DNA of 64,000 nucleotides from Niastella koreensis GR20-10 (lineage in GTDB: Bacteria; Bacteroidota; Bacteroidia; Chitinophagales; Chitinophagaceae): positions 6,274,744-6,338,743 of the forward strand of contig NC_016609.1 in the NCBI RefSeq assembly GCF_000246855.1, given 5' to 3'. Each line of letters starts with the position of its first letter. Within the stretch, counting starts at the first letter, position 1. Shown here piece after piece: positions 1-8,168 of the stretch. A model generated the notes under the pieces. That model worked only from the letters and a program-made list of their open reading frames with translations, searched no databases and was not told the DNA's origin. A program made the position numbers and the translations under genes.

Positions 1-400
1 TATTATCCAGTTGTAAGTACGGTGTGAAAAAATTGATCTCTTCGCCTTTGTCGAGCTTGCCATATTTGCTATGGTCGAGCAGATCGCCGGAGAGCTTCGC
101 CTTATAACTGGTAGCAGGCGACAGCGGTTGTGCAGGAGAAAACACCAGTTCATCGGGATGTTCCCAACGAAAACGGCCGGCAATCTTAGGTTCAAAAGAA
201 ATATACTCAGTGGAATCCCAGTTGTTCAACAAGGAATCAGGAACAAGGGATTTATCAAAGCGGAATACCAGGTTACCGAGGGATTGTACTTCACCTTTGG
301 CATTGGTATAGCTGAGAGAAACTGCACTACGATTACAGGCGGCTATCATCGATAGCACACAAACGCCTATTGTAATCAAGGCGATCAATTGCTTACGCAT
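1..400 (-). CDS. Alpha-2-macroglobulin-family lipoprotein, N-terminal part (cut by window edge)
   Basis: The frame is open from an ATG at 400-398 to the left edge, giving the first 133 residues. It begins MRKQLIALIT and reaches a lipobox-like LSMIAAC at residues 16-22, so it should be a lipoprotein. The next segment (FRFDKSLVPD, then a W-rich FSPAQPLSPATSY stretch) resembles the N-terminal Ig-like/MG domain of bacterial alpha-2-macroglobulins, which trap periplasmic proteases. The divergent neighbour is penicillin-binding protein 1C; these two families are linked in many bacteria, where the pair is thought to guard and repair the envelope. The thioester region lies outside the window. The family call rests on the N-terminal fragment and the neighbour. 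Confidence 0.7.
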   Translation of the reverse strand, partial: MRKQLIALITIGVCVLSMIAACNRSAVSLSYTNAKGEVQSLGNLVFRFDKSLVPDSLLNNWDSTEYISFEPKIAGRFRWEHPDELVFSPAQPLSPATSYKAKLSGDLLDHSKYGKLDKGEEINFFTPYLQLDN

Positions 401-676
401 ATCGGGTTAAAAGTATTAGCGTGGTTAGGCCCAAACCGTCCCTGGTCAACAATCCAAAGCGGGTTGAGGGCGTTAAAATACAAAAAGGAATTAAATATTG
501 GAATGTTCCTTTTGTTGATAGAAAGAAAACCGGAAATTAGCAAGGAAACTAGGGAGGAAAGCTTGACGAAGCCATAGATTTGCAATTGTAAGCGAAAGTT
601 ACAATCAATTTATTCTCCTCACATGTTAATTTGTTATTAAAGTGCTATTGCCACGTGAACAGGTGAACTAACACAC
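401..676. promoter_or_regulatory. Divergent intergenic region between A2M-like gene and pbpC
   Basis: This 276-base AT-rich spacer must hold both promoters. I see no long dyad and no clear TAnnTTTG box close to either ATG. Small reading frames across it on both strands have no recognisable content and are not called. Confidence 0.4.
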
Positions 677-3061
677 ATGAAAACCCCAGACAGAAAAGCC
701 ATACAGCAATTTCTTAACCGTATAATAACCTGGCGCCCACGCCACCGTTATACCCAGATAGTCTATAAATGGAGTAAACGCCTGCTGCTTACTGTTTTTA
801 TTGCTATTATTTTATTCTTCGCACTTAACTGGGTATTCCCGGTTCCCGATAACATCGAATATTCAACTATTATCACCGATAGCAAAGGCGAGGTACTGCA
901 TGCCTTTCTTACCAAAGATGAGAAATGGCGGATGAAAACTGAGCTGGAAGAAATATCACCGCTGTTGCGCAAAACTATTATCGAAAAAGAAGACAAGTAC
1001 TTTTACCGCCATCCCGGCATCAATGCCATGGCCATTGGCCGTGCTTTTTTTAAAAACATCTTTCGCTGGAAGCGCACCTCCGGCGCCTCTACCATCACCA
1101 TGCAGGTGGCCCGCGCGCTGGAACCAAAACGAAGAACGTATTTTAATAAGGTGGTTGAAATGTTCCGCGCGCTGCAACTGGAACACAAATACACCAAGAA
1201 TGAAATATTACAATTATACCTGAACCTGGTACCCTATGGTGGTAACATTGAAGGCGTAAAATCGGCTTCTATTCTTTATTTCAAAAAGAATCCCGATCAC
1301 CTGTCCCTGGCCGAGATCACCGCCCTCTCTATTATTCCTAACCGGCCATCGTCGCTGGTAATGGGCAAACACAACGATCGTATTGTGCAGGAACGCAACC
1401 GCTGGTTGCAACAGTTTGCGAACGACAAAGTGTTCACCCAAAAAGAAATTGCCGATGCATTAAGCGAACCGCTTACTGCTACTCGGGGTACCGTTCCACA
1501 ATTGATCCCTCACCTGGCCTGGAAACTGAAACAACAGGGCGGTGATATCATTAAAACAAATATTGAACTGAATACCCAGTTAAAGACCGAAAAACTGGTA
1601 GCAGATTATTCGCGTATTCTCACCCTGAAAAACATTCGCAATGCTGCGGTGATCATCATCGATAACCAAACGCACAATGTAATTACGTATGTAGGGTCGG
1701 CCAATTTCACCGATACCATCGATGCAGGGCAGGTAAATGGCGCTCATGCCATCCGCCAGCCCGGCAGTACCCTGAAACCTTTGTTATACGGGCTTTGTAT
1801 CGATGAAGGATTGATGACACCCAAAGCCATCATCACCGATGTGGCCGTAAACTATGGCGGTTATGCGCCCGAGAATTACGACAAACAATTCAACGGGTAT
1901 GTAACCATGGAATATGCGCTGGAACATTCCCTGAACATTCCGGCAGTTAAAAGTTTGCAGTCGCTTGGCAAGGACCAGTTTATTGATAAGCTGGGCGCCT
2001 GTAATTTTAAACAGATCAAAAAAGACCAGCGCAAACTCGGTCTTTCCCTGATCCTGGGTGGTTGCGGCGCCACACTGGAAGAATTGACCGGGATGTACAC
2101 CCTCTTTGCAAACGAGGGGCGATATGTAGTGCCCAGGTATACCCAGGAAGCATTTCATCAGCCCGGTGAAGGTCAAAAGATCTTAACCCCTGCCGCCACG
2201 TTTATGATCAATGAGATCTTATCGAAAGTAAACCGCCCCGACTTTCCGCTTAACTGGCAAAGCACTGAGCACATGCCCAAGATAGCCTGGAAAACCGGCA
2301 CCAGCTATGGCCGCCGCGATGCCTGGAGTATTGGTTATAATAAAAAATATACCGTAGGCATTTGGACAGGCAACTTCTCAGCATTGGGTATTCCCGAATT
2401 AAGCGGCGCCAATATTGCTACACCCCTGCTTTTCAAGATCTTCAACACCATCGACTACGACAGCGACCAGGAATGGTTTACCCAGCCAAAAGATTGCGAC
2501 ATCCGCATGGTATGTTCAGAAACCGGTTTGCCGCCAGGCGAACATTGCGGGAACACGGTGACAGATTATTTTATTCCGCTTATTTCATCTACCCAGTTTT
2601 GCAATAATCTGCAGGAGGTAGCCATCTCGGCCGATGAAAAGTTCTCGTATTGCAAAACCTGTCAGCCGGCGGATGGATATAAAAAGAAATGGTATCGTAC
2701 GGTAACGCCCGATATGCAACGCTATTTTGAAGAACGGCATATTGTGTATGAAAAAATTCCGCCGCATAACCCCAATTGTGAGCGGGTGTTTAAGGATGGT
2801 GGCCCGGCAATTACTTCGCCCCGAAGCGGATCGGAATATTACATCAGTAAAAAACACCCTGAGCCTTTACAGTTATCCTGTAATGTAGGCAACGATGTGC
2901 ACAAAGTGTACTGGTACATCAATAACCAGTTTTATAAATCAGATGAATCGCACAACCGCCAGTTCTTTATGCCCGAAGAAGGGCCGGTTAAAATTTCCTG
3001 TACAGATGATAAGGGAAGAAACAGGGATATTTGGATAAGAGTGAAGTATGTGGACCTATAG
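677..3061 (+). CDS. pbpC: Penicillin-binding protein 1C (bifunctional glycosyltransferase/transpeptidase)
   Basis: This protein polymerises and cross-links peptidoglycan at the outer face of the inner membrane. A membrane anchor spans residues 35-53. The glycosyltransferase (GT51) domain follows with EDKYFYRHPG (catalytic Glu about residue 104), the RTSGASTITMQ motif at 133-143 and the LYLNLVPYGG motif at 190-199. The transpeptidase domain shows SxxK as GSTLKP (Ser364, Lys367), SLN at 418-420 and KTG at 539-541. A Cys-containing tail after residue 610 and the last 90 residues match the PBP1C C-terminal domain. The 794-residue length fits PBP1C. It is divergent from an alpha-2-macroglobulin-like lipoprotein. 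The ATG at 677 places the basic segment and anchor correctly. Confidence 0.93.
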   Translation: MKTPDRKAIQQFLNRIITWRPRHRYTQIVYKWSKRLLLTVFIAIILFFALNWVFPVPDNIEYSTIITDSKGEVLHAFLTKDEKWRMKTELEEISPLLRKTIIEKEDKYFYRHPGINAMAIGRAFFKNIFRWKRTSGASTITMQVARALEPKRRTYFNKVVEMFRALQLEHKYTKNEILQLYLNLVPYGGNIEGVKSASILYFKKNPDHLSLAEITALSIIPNRPSSLVMGKHNDRIVQERNRWLQQFANDKVFTQKEIADALSEPLTATRGTVPQLIPHLAWKLKQQGGDIIKTNIELNTQLKTEKLVADYSRILTLKNIRNAAVIIIDNQTHNVITYVGSANFTDTIDAGQVNGAHAIRQPGSTLKPLLYGLCIDEGLMTPKAIITDVAVNYGGYAPENYDKQFNGYVTMEYALEHSLNIPAVKSLQSLGKDQFIDKLGACNFKQIKKDQRKLGLSLILGGCGATLEELTGMYTLFANEGRYVVPRYTQEAFHQPGEGQKILTPAATFMINEILSKVNRPDFPLNWQSTEHMPKIAWKTGTSYGRRDAWSIGYNKKYTVGIWTGNFSALGIPELSGANIATPLLFKIFNTIDYDSDQEWFTQPKDCDIRMVCSETGLPPGEHCGNTVTDYFIPLISSTQFCNNLQEVAISADEKFSYCKTCQPADGYKKKWYRTVTPDMQRYFEERHIVYEKIPPHNPNCERVFKDGGPAITSPRSGSEYYISKKHPEPLQLSCNVGNDVHKVYWYINNQFYKSDESHNRQFFMPEEGPVKISCTDDKGRNRDIWIRVKYVDL

Positions 3062-3069
3062 AGAAAGGA

Positions 3070-3105
3070 TTGACAGGTTAACACGTTAACGTGTTAACCT
3101 GTCAA
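3070..3105. terminator. Perfect 36-base palindrome between convergent genes
   Basis: The 36 bases are exactly self-complementary, centred on TTAA at 3086-3089, with arms of the form TTGACAGGTTAACACG. It lies 8 bases after the pbpC stop and 8 bases before the end of the convergent DUF2807 gene. There is no uridine tract after it. It can fold on both transcripts and may act as a bidirectional terminator. Its words (gttgac, gttaac) recur in spacers at 12385, 26581 and 42780. Confidence 0.55.
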
Positions 3106-3113
3106 TGTATCAA

Positions 3114-3833
3114 CTAATCAACTTTTTTTACACTCCCGCTACCGGAAACATTAGTACTTGTTTGTGCTGCGCCTTTATAACGCACATCACCGCTGCCCGA
3201 AACATTGGCAACCAGTTTTACACTGGAATACACCTGCACATTACCACTGCCGGAAACATTCATATTAGATTCCTCAGCCATTAAGTTGAAAGCTTTTATA
3301 TTGCCGGAACCGCTTACATCCCCACTGATCTTCTTTGTTTCACCAGCCAGTTCAACTCCACCGCTGCCGGAAACGCTGGCATCAATTTCAGGAGCATCCA
3401 CCTCAATTTTAATATCGCCGCTTCCTGAGGCGCCCAACTTCAGTTTATCGTCGCTGGTGATCTTTGTTTCTGATTTGATATTGCCAGATCCGCTTGAATG
3501 AATGACATTGAACACCGGAGAAGTAACATATATATTTACATGCCGGCGCGGCTGTAGCCAGATGTTATCTTCGGTTTCAATATTCAACACATCATTTTCG
3601 ATATGCATATCGATATGCGGAATGATATTTTCCTCCGCTTCTATTTTTACGCCGGCGGGACTGCCCTGGGTCAGGAATACATCAAAATCAGAACTCAGCG
3701 CAACGCCTTTAATATCGCCGAACTGTTTGGTCTGGGTTGTCATCTGGCCATTTCCCTTTACACGGTGGCCATGAAAGAAACAAGAGTTTAACCCAATAAG
3801 TGCAATCAATAAAACAAGTGATATCTTTTTCAT
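3114..3833 (-). CDS. DUF2807 (GIN/auto-transporter adhesin head-like) lipoprotein, GSG type
   Basis: The 239-residue protein starts MKKISLVLLIALIGLNSC, a lipoprotein signal with Cys18. The rest is a DUF2807 domain, a right-handed beta-helix-like fold of unknown role found on the surface or in the periplasm of Bacteroidota. Turns carry a repeating GSG motif (for example SGSGNIKS, SGSGDIKI, SGSGGVEL, SGSGNVQV, SGSGDVRY). It lies 27 bases downstream of an equally long paralogue in the same orientation, so the two are probably co-transcribed and arose by tandem duplication. No function can be assigned from sequence. Confidence 0.85.
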   Translation of the reverse strand: MKKISLVLLIALIGLNSCFFHGHRVKGNGQMTTQTKQFGDIKGVALSSDFDVFLTQGSPAGVKIEAEENIIPHIDMHIENDVLNIETEDNIWLQPRRHVNIYVTSPVFNVIHSSGSGNIKSETKITSDDKLKLGASGSGDIKIEVDAPEIDASVSGSGGVELAGETKKISGDVSGSGNIKAFNLMAEESNMNVSGSGNVQVYSSVKLVANVSGSGDVRYKGAAQTSTNVSGSGSVKKVD

Positions 3834-3860
3834 TTGAGGCCTGGTTAGTGGTTGTTTGAA

Positions 3861-4580
3861 TTATTTTACCTGGGTAATACTGCCATTACCGGTGATATGG
3901 GTAGAAGGTTGTGCATTTCCCTTATAATGCAGATTGCCGTTGCCGGTAACAGTGACATCCAGCTTTACACTTGCATACACCTCAGCATCACCGTTGCCCA
4001 GTATTTTTACCTTCGTATCTTCCGACATCAGGTCGTAAGCCTTTAAATTTCCATTGCCGGTGAGTTTACATTCAAAGCTTTTCGACTGGCCCTTTAACTC
4101 AATGCCGCCATTACCGGTTAAATCAGCTTCCACCTCAGGCGCATCCACATCCAGGTTAATATGGCCATTGCCAGCAACTTTCAGGTCAAGCCTGGAAGAA
4201 TCGGTAATTTTTGTCTGACCAACTATATCACCTGATCCATAGGAATGGATCTCCTTAAACTGGGGAGCAGTTACATAAATTTTTATTGACCGGCGGGGGC
4301 GCAGCCATATTTCATCTTTAGTATCTATCTGTAGATTGTTATTATCAAGGTAGGTTTCAATATAAGGCAGCAGATTGCTTTCTGCTTCAATTTTTACCGA
4401 TGCCGGGCTTCCAACAGCCACATATACATCAAAATCTCCATGAGACGAAACGCCGGTAAAGCCACTTACCTGCCGGTTCTCGGTGGTAACCTGTTCATTT
4501 CCTTTTATGCGTTTGCCGGGAAGGTGGCAACTGGTTCCAATAATAGCTGTCAATACAAACAGGGCGGCCCATTTTTTCAT
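3861..4580 (-). CDS. DUF2807 lipoprotein, GNG type (tandem paralogue)
   Basis: I start at the ATG at 4580 because it gives MKKWAALFVLTAIIGTSC, a good lipoprotein signal; an in-frame ATG at 4628 would bury it. From this start the protein is 239 residues, the same length as its neighbour. The DUF2807 beta-helix has GNG where the neighbour has GSG at nearly every matching turn (GNGHINL, GNGGIEL, GNGNLKA, GNGDAEV, GNGNLHY, GNGSITQ). It is the upstream gene of a two-gene operon. Function is unknown; the Asn ladder suggests a stacked beta-helix turn. Confidence 0.85.
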   Translation of the reverse strand: MKKWAALFVLTAIIGTSCHLPGKRIKGNEQVTTENRQVSGFTGVSSHGDFDVYVAVGSPASVKIEAESNLLPYIETYLDNNNLQIDTKDEIWLRPRRSIKIYVTAPQFKEIHSYGSGDIVGQTKITDSSRLDLKVAGNGHINLDVDAPEVEADLTGNGGIELKGQSKSFECKLTGNGNLKAYDLMSEDTKVKILGNGDAEVYASVKLDVTVTGNGNLHYKGNAQPSTHITGNGSITQVK

Positions 4581-4669
4581 ATAAGTAGGTTTAGTTTGAA
4601 TATGTATTACAATATACCCGGTTTTCACAGCATTTGACGCTGAGGTAGTAAAAATGTTACAGGAGAATG

Positions 4670-4876
4670 CTATAAATAGAAACTAATAACCCATCCTTCC
4701 TGTATCAAAAATTCCAGATCGTTACGAATAGTTCTGTCATTCCATCACGCATCCGTAGAATCCCCGTTCCGGCCTGCCACCAGTTCTTTTGCCAGGTCTG
4801 AATTCAAATTTCTTTTGAACTCAACCATATACCCCTCTCCACTTTGCTGTATCGTTTCCAGTACCTGTAATGTCAT
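4670..4876 (-). pseudogene. Internally deleted remnant of an AlbA_2 (Schlafen-type) regulator
   Basis: From an ATG at 4876 the minus strand reads 43 codons with VEFKRNLNSDLAKELVA, matching the start of AlbA_2 domain proteins (usual form ..VEFK..L..DLAKE.VAFANT.GG). It reaches a TGA at 4747-4745. In the same frame directly after that stop comes TIRNDLEFLIQEGW, which resembles the winged-helix piece found at the C terminus of such proteins, then a TAG at 4672-4670. So the N and C ends seem joined with the middle lost. The rest of the 4581-5101 spacer holds no gene I can support. Confidence 0.5.
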
Positions 4877-5086
4877 CTCAGAGTAGTTTTGGATTCGCAC
4901 ACAACTTCATGTCAACAACACTAACAAGTTGTCTTTCAAGAATAAATATATTTAATAAGGAACAAATAACGAGCGGGCGGAACAACTTAAGCGATTAAAA
5001 CGGCTGGTGCCACAACCAGGCTAATAACTTCTATAATAACCCCAAATGCTTACAGCTTATAGCTTGGGGCTTGTAGCTGTATTTCT

Positions 5087-5094
5087 TACCTTCG
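5087..5094 (+). promoter_or_regulatory. Candidate -7 element of guaA, very close to the ATG
   Basis: TACCTTCG matches the Bacteroidota -7 box TAnnTTTG with one change. It ends 7 bases before the guaA ATG at 5102, so a transcript from it would have almost no leader. A word array (agcttatagcttggggctt) occupies 5050-5076 just upstream. Confidence 0.45.
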
Positions 5095-5101
5095 CACCAC
5101 C

Positions 5102-6634
5102 ATGACGGAAAAGATTCTAATTCTCGATTTCGGCAGTCAGTATACTCAATTGATTGCCAGGGCCGTCCGGGAGGCCAACGTGTATTGCGAAATAATTCCC
5201 TATCACAAAAAAGTTGAATTTGATCCTTCACTGAAAGGTATAATCCTGTCGGGTTCGCCTTTTTCTGTGAACGACGTCAATGCCCCGGAAGTAGATGTAC
5301 AAGCACTTAATCAGCAACTGCCCGTTTTAGGAGTTTGCTATGGCGCCCAGTTAACGGCCAAACAATTTGGCGGACAGGTAGCCAAAAGTAACAAACGCGA
5401 ATACGGTCGTGCCCTCATGCACAAACAAACCGACGACGTGTTGCTGAAAGATGTAATGGAGAAATCGCAGGTTTGGATGAGCCACAGCGACTCCGTTCTG
5501 CAATTACCTGCCGGGTTCAATGTACTGGCCACTACCGACGGTATCCCCTTCGCCGCCTTTAAAAAGAACGGCGAAACCAATCCCCTGTACTGCGTACAAT
5601 TTCACCCCGAAGTGTACCACTCTACAGAAGGGAAAAAAATGATTAAGAACTTCCTCGTAAATATCTGTGGCTGCAAACAGGACTGGACGCCCGCTCACTT
5701 TATCACCGATACGGTTAACGACCTGAAAAAACAGATCGGCGATCGTAAAGTGATAATGGCCCTGAGTGGAGGTGTTGACTCTACTGTTGCCGCAACATTG
5801 ATCCATAGAGCCATTGGTAAGAACCTGTACGGCATTTTTGTGGACAACGGCGTGTTGCGTAAAAATGAATTTGAACAGGTACTGGAAACCTACAACACCA
5901 TTGGCCTGAACGTAAAAGGTGTAAATGCCAAACAGTTGTTTTACGATCAGCTGGCAGGCAAAACCGATCCCGAAGCCAAACGTAAAACCATCGGCCGCCT
6001 GTTTATTGAAGTATTTCAGCAGGAAGCAAAAGCTTTTGAAGGTGTTGAGCTGTTAGGCCAGGGTACTATTTACCCCGATGTGATCGAGAGCGTTTCTGTG
6101 CATGGTCCTTCAGTAACTATCAAATCGCACCACAATGTGGGCGGTTTACCCGATATTATGCACCTGGAACTGGTAGAACCCCTCCGGTTCCTGTTTAAAG
6201 ATGAAGTACGCCGCGTGGGGGCAGAACTGGGAATTCCCAGCGATTTGTTAAATCGCCATCCCTTCCCCGGCCCCGGTTTGGCCATCCGCATTCTGGGTGA
6301 AATTACGCCTGACAAAGTGGAATTATTACAGGAAGCCGATCATCGCTATATCCAGGGATTGAAAGAACATAAATTATACGACCAGGTATGGCAGGCAGGC
6401 GCCATCTTACTACCGGTTAAGAGTGTGGGAGTTATGGGTGATGAAAGAACGTACGAATTCACCGTAGCTTTACGTGCGGTAACTTCGGTAGATGGCATGA
6501 CCGCCGACTGGGCTCACCTCCCTTATGAATTTTTGGCACATATTTCGACTGATATCATCAACAATGTAAGAGGTATCAACCGGGTGGTATACGACATCAG
6601 CAGTAAACCACCTGCAACGATAGAATGGGAGTAA
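5102..6634 (+). CDS. guaA: GMP synthase (glutamine-hydrolysing)
   Basis: GuaA aminates XMP to GMP with glutamine and ATP in the cytoplasm, the last step of guanine nucleotide synthesis. The class I glutamine amidotransferase domain has GVCYGAQ with nucleophile Cys79, and His168/Glu170 in QFHPE. The ATP pyrophosphatase P-loop is SGGVDS at 222-227. The C-terminal dimerisation domain ends KPPATIEWE, the usual finish of the family. Length 510 residues is typical. guaB, the preceding enzyme, is in this window at 47654-49156 on the other strand. A hairpin follows directly. Confidence 0.97.
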   Translation: MTEKILILDFGSQYTQLIARAVREANVYCEIIPYHKKVEFDPSLKGIILSGSPFSVNDVNAPEVDVQALNQQLPVLGVCYGAQLTAKQFGGQVAKSNKREYGRALMHKQTDDVLLKDVMEKSQVWMSHSDSVLQLPAGFNVLATTDGIPFAAFKKNGETNPLYCVQFHPEVYHSTEGKKMIKNFLVNICGCKQDWTPAHFITDTVNDLKKQIGDRKVIMALSGGVDSTVAATLIHRAIGKNLYGIFVDNGVLRKNEFEQVLETYNTIGLNVKGVNAKQLFYDQLAGKTDPEAKRKTIGRLFIEVFQQEAKAFEGVELLGQGTIYPDVIESVSVHGPSVTIKSHHNVGGLPDIMHLELVEPLRFLFKDEVRRVGAELGIPSDLLNRHPFPGPGLAIRILGEITPDKVELLQEADHRYIQGLKEHKLYDQVWQAGAILLPVKSVGVMGDERTYEFTVALRAVTSVDGMTADWAHLPYEFLAHISTDIINNVRGINRVVYDISSKPPATIEWE

Positions 6635-6643
6635 ACGTCTTTT

Positions 6644-6680
6644 TTAAAGAGTTACCCCGCCTGCGCGGGGTAACCTTTAA
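6644..6680 (+). terminator. Hairpin after guaA
   Basis: A ten-pair perfect stem GTTACCCCGC (6651-6660) with GCGGGGTAAC (6665-6674) around a CTGC loop extends by six more pairs through one bulged A (TTAAAG with CTTTAA). It starts 10 bases after the guaA stop. The T tract that follows is weak, so it may also stabilise the 3' end or act with a read-through transcript. Confidence 0.65.
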
Positions 6681-6738
6681 TATGTGAGGTATGAATAGCA
6701 ATAGGACAACTCAACACTTAGTCAATAAAGAATTCCCT

Positions 6739-7983
6739 ATGACGAAAAAATGGTTCGTATTATTATTTTCATGCCTTGCCATGGCCTGGGTAGCGCCAGT
6801 ATCAGCACAAATAACACCAGCACCAACCGGTACCACACAGCCGGTACAACCAACGCAACCGGTGCTGGCGCTGCAAACAGATACCGGACGCCAGCAGATT
6901 GCCATCTTTACTCCATTGTTTCTTGACTCGGCATTTGACGCCACCGGCAATTACCGGTACGATGCCAAAACCTTTCCCAAACAATCAAGCGCAGGTTTGG
7001 AATTTTGGGAAGGCGCCGAACTGGCCATCGATTCATTACAGAAAGAAGGTATTAAACTGGATATTCATGTATATGATATCAAAGCGCCACAACTGCAAAT
7101 GGATTCCCTGCTGGCCAGTGAAGAATTCAAGTCAACCGACCTTATTATAGGACAGGTTACTACTAATGAAGCAGTAAAGCTGGCCAGTGTAGCCGCCACC
7201 CTGGATATCCCTTTTATCAATACCAATCTGCCCAACGACGCAGGTATTCAGAATAATCCTCATTATGTTATCCTGAACCCGACTCTGCTCACGCATTGCA
7301 TTGGTATTTATCGTTTCCTGCAAAAGAATTATTCTTTATCCGACATCATCATATTCAGAAAGAAAGGCGCCACTGAAGACCGGTTAAAAAATTACTTTAC
7401 GGAGTTTGAAAAAACAACTGCCGTTAAGTTGAAGTTGAAATACGTTACCCTCGATGACAATTTCACCCAGGATAAACTGACGCCGTACCTCAGCACCGAC
7501 AATAAAAACATTTGTGTGGCTGGTAGCCTGGATGCCAGCTTCGCCCAAAATCTTTGCGCGGCACTGGCATTGGCCAGTGATGCCACCAATCCCAATGTGG
7601 TGGTGGGTATGCCTACCTGGGACCAGATAGATTTTGAAAAATCGCAATTCAAGAACCTCGAGATAGTTTACAGCACGCCGTTCTATGTAAACCCTGCCAA
7701 CAAACTGGCCACTACCGTGCAGGAGAACTTCAAGAATGAATTCTATTCACGCCCGTCGGATATGGTTTTCCGTGGTTTTGAAACCATCTATCACTTTGGG
7801 CATTTATTAATCCTGAATGGAAAGAACCTGGGATCAAGCCTGAGCGATAAAAAATACATGCTCTTTGGCGAATTCGATATTCAGCCGGTGATCAACAGAG
7901 CCACCATGACACTCGACTATTTTGAAAATAAGAAATTATACTTTGTGAAGAAGGTTGATGGAGTAGTGAAAACGGTTTATTAG
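6739..7983 (+). CDS. Periplasmic-binding-protein-like (receptor ligand-binding fold) secreted protein
   Basis: I choose the ATG at 6739, which gives the signal peptide MTKKWFVLLFSCLAMAW ending VSAQ; an upstream ATG at 6691 would put 16 extra residues before it. A Pro/Thr/Gln-rich linker leads to a type 1 periplasmic-binding fold: IAIFTPLFLDSAF, then GLEFWEGAELAIDSL, IIGQVTTNEAVKLASVA and IPFINTNLPND, like amino-acid ABC transporter receptors. No permease or ATPase genes are near. Proteins of this type sit beside guaA in other Bacteroidota, often with LysM repeats, which I do not see here. The ligand is unknown. Confidence 0.75.
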   Translation: MTKKWFVLLFSCLAMAWVAPVSAQITPAPTGTTQPVQPTQPVLALQTDTGRQQIAIFTPLFLDSAFDATGNYRYDAKTFPKQSSAGLEFWEGAELAIDSLQKEGIKLDIHVYDIKAPQLQMDSLLASEEFKSTDLIIGQVTTNEAVKLASVAATLDIPFINTNLPNDAGIQNNPHYVILNPTLLTHCIGIYRFLQKNYSLSDIIIFRKKGATEDRLKNYFTEFEKTTAVKLKLKYVTLDDNFTQDKLTPYLSTDNKNICVAGSLDASFAQNLCAALALASDATNPNVVVGMPTWDQIDFEKSQFKNLEIVYSTPFYVNPANKLATTVQENFKNEFYSRPSDMVFRGFETIYHFGHLLILNGKNLGSSLSDKKYMLFGEFDIQPVINRATMTLDYFENKKLYFVKKVDGVVKTVY

Positions 7984-8016
7984 TTCAAAGTTCCAGGTTC
8001 AGAGTTAAAAAACTTT

Positions 8017-8069
8017 AGGTGTGCCGCGTATCCTTACAATGTTGAGGAAAACGTGGCACACCTTTTTTT
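8017..8069 (+). terminator. Intrinsic terminator with long loop
   Basis: Stem AGGTGTGCC (8017-8025) pairs with GGCACACCT (8055-8063), lengthened inward by CGT/ACG, and runs into seven T. It ends the binding-protein gene. It sits inside the arms of a larger inverted repeat (7989-8006 with 8139-8156, 17 of 18 matches). Confidence 0.7.
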
Positions 8070-8080
8070 GCTCATAACTT

Positions 8081-8157
8081 TGAACTCGGAACTCGGAACT
8101 TGGAACTTGGAACTCGGAACTCGGAACTCGGAACTCGGAACTCTGAACTTGGAACTA
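8081..8157 (+). repeat. Eleven tandem heptamers (GGAACTC type)
   Basis: Eleven 7-base units run without a gap: consensus GGAACTC, with TGAACTC, GGAACTT and GGAACTA variants. The reverse complement of 7989-8006, just after the preceding gene, matches 8139-8156 at 17 of 18 positions. The array lies 11 bases before the exonuclease ATG. Since 7 is not a multiple of 3 the array makes a 21-base coding period (ELGTRNS), which produces a spurious N-terminal extension if an upstream start is used. Confidence 0.9.
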
Positions 8158-8168
8158 ACACTTATTTT

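Noticed and set aside
389-577. Small frames on both strands in the A2M/pbpC spacer
   Set aside because: They are mutual mirror frames without motif or start context.
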